Shown in pieces: positions 62,940 through 64,000 of a stretch of 64,000 bases of DNA; position 1 is the first letter of the stretch; the number at the start of each line of letters is the position of its first letter. Both the position numbers and the translations under genes were made by a program. Below the pieces are notes generated by a model, which was not told the origin of the DNA, searched no databases, and was given only the letters and a program-made list of their open reading frames with translations. The stretch comes from Streptomyces sp. NBC_00224 (GTDB lineage Bacteria; Actinomycetota; Actinomycetes; Streptomycetales; Streptomycetaceae). The stretch covers positions 2,666,001-2,730,000 of the forward strand of contig NZ_CP108106.1 in NCBI RefSeq assembly GCF_041435195.1. The letters run 5' to 3'.

Positions 62940-62949
62940 GGCAGAAAAC

Positions 62950-63999
62950 CTAACCGGCGACGGCACGCCGGGGCGAACCGGTCTCATGTCCCGGGCGCGC
63001 GTCACCCCCGGCCGGCCGCGCAGCAAGGCCGCGCGCCCACAGCACGGCGAGCCCGGCGAGGCCCGCGAGGGCGGCGCACAGCGGCCAGAGCAGACCGGGC
63101 GCGGCGCTGTAGAGGGCGCCGCCGAGCGGCGGGGCGAGCACCTGGCCGCTGATGGAGGCGCCCGCGTACAGGCTCTGGAAGCGGCCCTGGGCGTGGGCGG
63201 GCGCCTGGTCGGCCACGTACGCGGTGGCGGTGGTCTTGTAGAGGATCTCACCGAGGGTGAGCGACACCATCAGGGCGAGGGCCCAGCCGAGGGCGGCGCC
63301 CGGGATGAGCAGCGCGTAGCCGAGGCCGACCAGGAGCAGCCCGCAGCCGACGACCGACAGCGGGGCGCGGCCGCGCAGGGCGTGGACGGCGGGGAGTTCG
63401 AGGCAGAGGATCACCCCGCTGTTGAGGGCGATCAGCCAGCCGTAGACGTGGGCGTCCATGCCGTGGTCGCCGAGGAAGACCGGCAGGGTGGAGTACTGCT
63501 GGCGGTAGACGAGGTCGACGCAGACGATCGCGACGAGCAGCACGAGCACGGCGGGCCGGACCTGTAGCTCCCGCCACAGGCCGGGCGCGCCCGGGTCGTA
63601 GGACGGCTTGGCGTGGGCGGCCGCGCGGGCGGGCAGCACCCGGGCGGCGTACGCGGCGAAGAGCAGGCTGCCGACGCCGTCGGCGGCGAAGAGCCAGTCG
63701 TACGACCAGTGGGCGGCGACCAGGGCGCCGAGCGGCGGTCCCACGGTGAAGCCCGCGTTGGCCGCGAACCGCATCACGGCGAAGCCCTGGCGGCGGCTTC
63801 CCTCGGGGACTCCGACGGCGACGAGCGCGGAGTTGGCGGACCGCACGACTCCGGAGGCGTACTGGGCGAGCGGCAGGGCGACGGCCAGCAGGGCGGTCGG
63901 CAGCAGCCCGAGGGTGGTCAGGAGGAGGCCGCTGACCACGGCGCCCGCGAGCAGGGCGCGCCGGTGGCCGTACCGATCGCCGAACCAGCCGCCGGTGAA
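62950..63999 (-). CDS. MFS transporter (5' end outside window)
   Basis: The frame is open to the window edge, so the N-terminus is missing; 349 residues are visible. The first visible residues [19 protein letters not shown] contain MFS motif A, so only the first one or two helices are lost. About ten further hydrophobic segments follow, with a central cytoplasmic loop near [21 protein letters not shown]. Type and substrate are unknown. The stop is 10 bp upstream of the dapD start, on the same strand. Confidence 0.88.
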   Translation of the reverse strand, partial: FTGGWFGDRYGHRRALLAGAVVSGLLLTTLGLLPTALLAVALPLAQYASGVVRSANSALVAVGVPEGSRRQGFAVMRFAANAGFTVGPPLGALVAAHWSYDWLFAADGVGSLLFAAYAARVLPARAAAHAKPSYDPGAPGLWRELQVRPAVLVLLVAIVCVDLVYRQQYSTLPVFLGDHGMDAHVYGWLIALNSGVILCLELPAVHALRGRAPLSVVGCGLLLVGLGYALLIPGAALGWALALMVSLTLGEILYKTTATAYVADQAPAHAQGRFQSLYAGASISGQVLAPPLGGALYSAAPGLLWPLCAALAGLAGLAVLWARGLAARPAGGDARPGHETGSPRRAVAG

Positions 64000-64000
64000 G

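Noticed and set aside
1..64000. tRNA, rRNA, prophage or integrative element
   Set aside because: No cloverleaf-like sequence, rRNA core sequence, integrase or attachment repeat was seen. Gene order looks like conserved chromosome core.

Overview
The window is a stretch of high-G+C actinomycete chromosome, almost certainly Streptomyces. Codon third positions are nearly all G/C, GTG starts are common, genes are joined by ATGA or GTGA overlaps, and there is a LAETG-type sortase substrate, an ectABCD operon, Ser/Thr kinases with beta-propeller sensors and a bldA-type TTA codon. From memory, the gene order (phosphate permease, cob cluster, LAETG protein, ectABCD, PBP, nuclease, dapA/dapD) resembles the conserved core of Streptomyces chromosomes. 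I see no phage, insertion sequence, rRNA, tRNA or CRISPR.

Layout. 1-1.3 kb: 3' end of a Pit-type phosphate permease plus a small membrane protein. 1.36-19.8 kb: a cobalamin (B12) cluster. A cobalamin riboswitch precedes cbiB-cobQ-cobN-chlID-cobO-cobB-cobI. A reversed ZIP metal transporter follows, then cobM-cobL-cbiG/cobJ-cobH-cbiX-cobC. Both an early-type cobalt chelatase (CbiX) and a late-type one (CobN with a ChlI/D fusion) are present. 20-23.6 kb: LAETG surface protein, amidohydrolase, class V aminotransferase. 23.9-27 kb: ectABCD for ectoine and hydroxyectoine, bounded by two clear hairpins.

27-46 kb: mixed metabolism and regulation. It holds a MarR/ene-reductase pair with a perfect operator-like inverted repeat, a FrnE-type thioredoxin-fold protein, a GlxA-type regulator/MFS pair, and an IclR/aldehyde dehydrogenase pair. 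A two-component system sits upstream of a penicillin-binding protein. A hexuronate locus carries a KdgD-like dehydratase, an unknown protein and a uronate dehydrogenase. With the aldehyde dehydrogenase at 35 kb these could form the oxidative hexuronate route to 2-oxoglutarate. 46-64 kb: double TerD protein, lone FabF-like ketosynthase, two tandem receptor kinases, PhoX-like Tat phosphatase, secreted nuclease, a monooxygenase-like protein behind a SoxR-box promoter, convergent dapA and dapD, and an MFS gene cut by the window edge.

The most unusual feature is a family of composite G/C-rich hairpin repeats. Seven copies lie between genes, mostly where two genes converge. One copy of about 270 bp lies inside cobB, in frame, where it encodes a low-complexity linker between the two catalytic domains.
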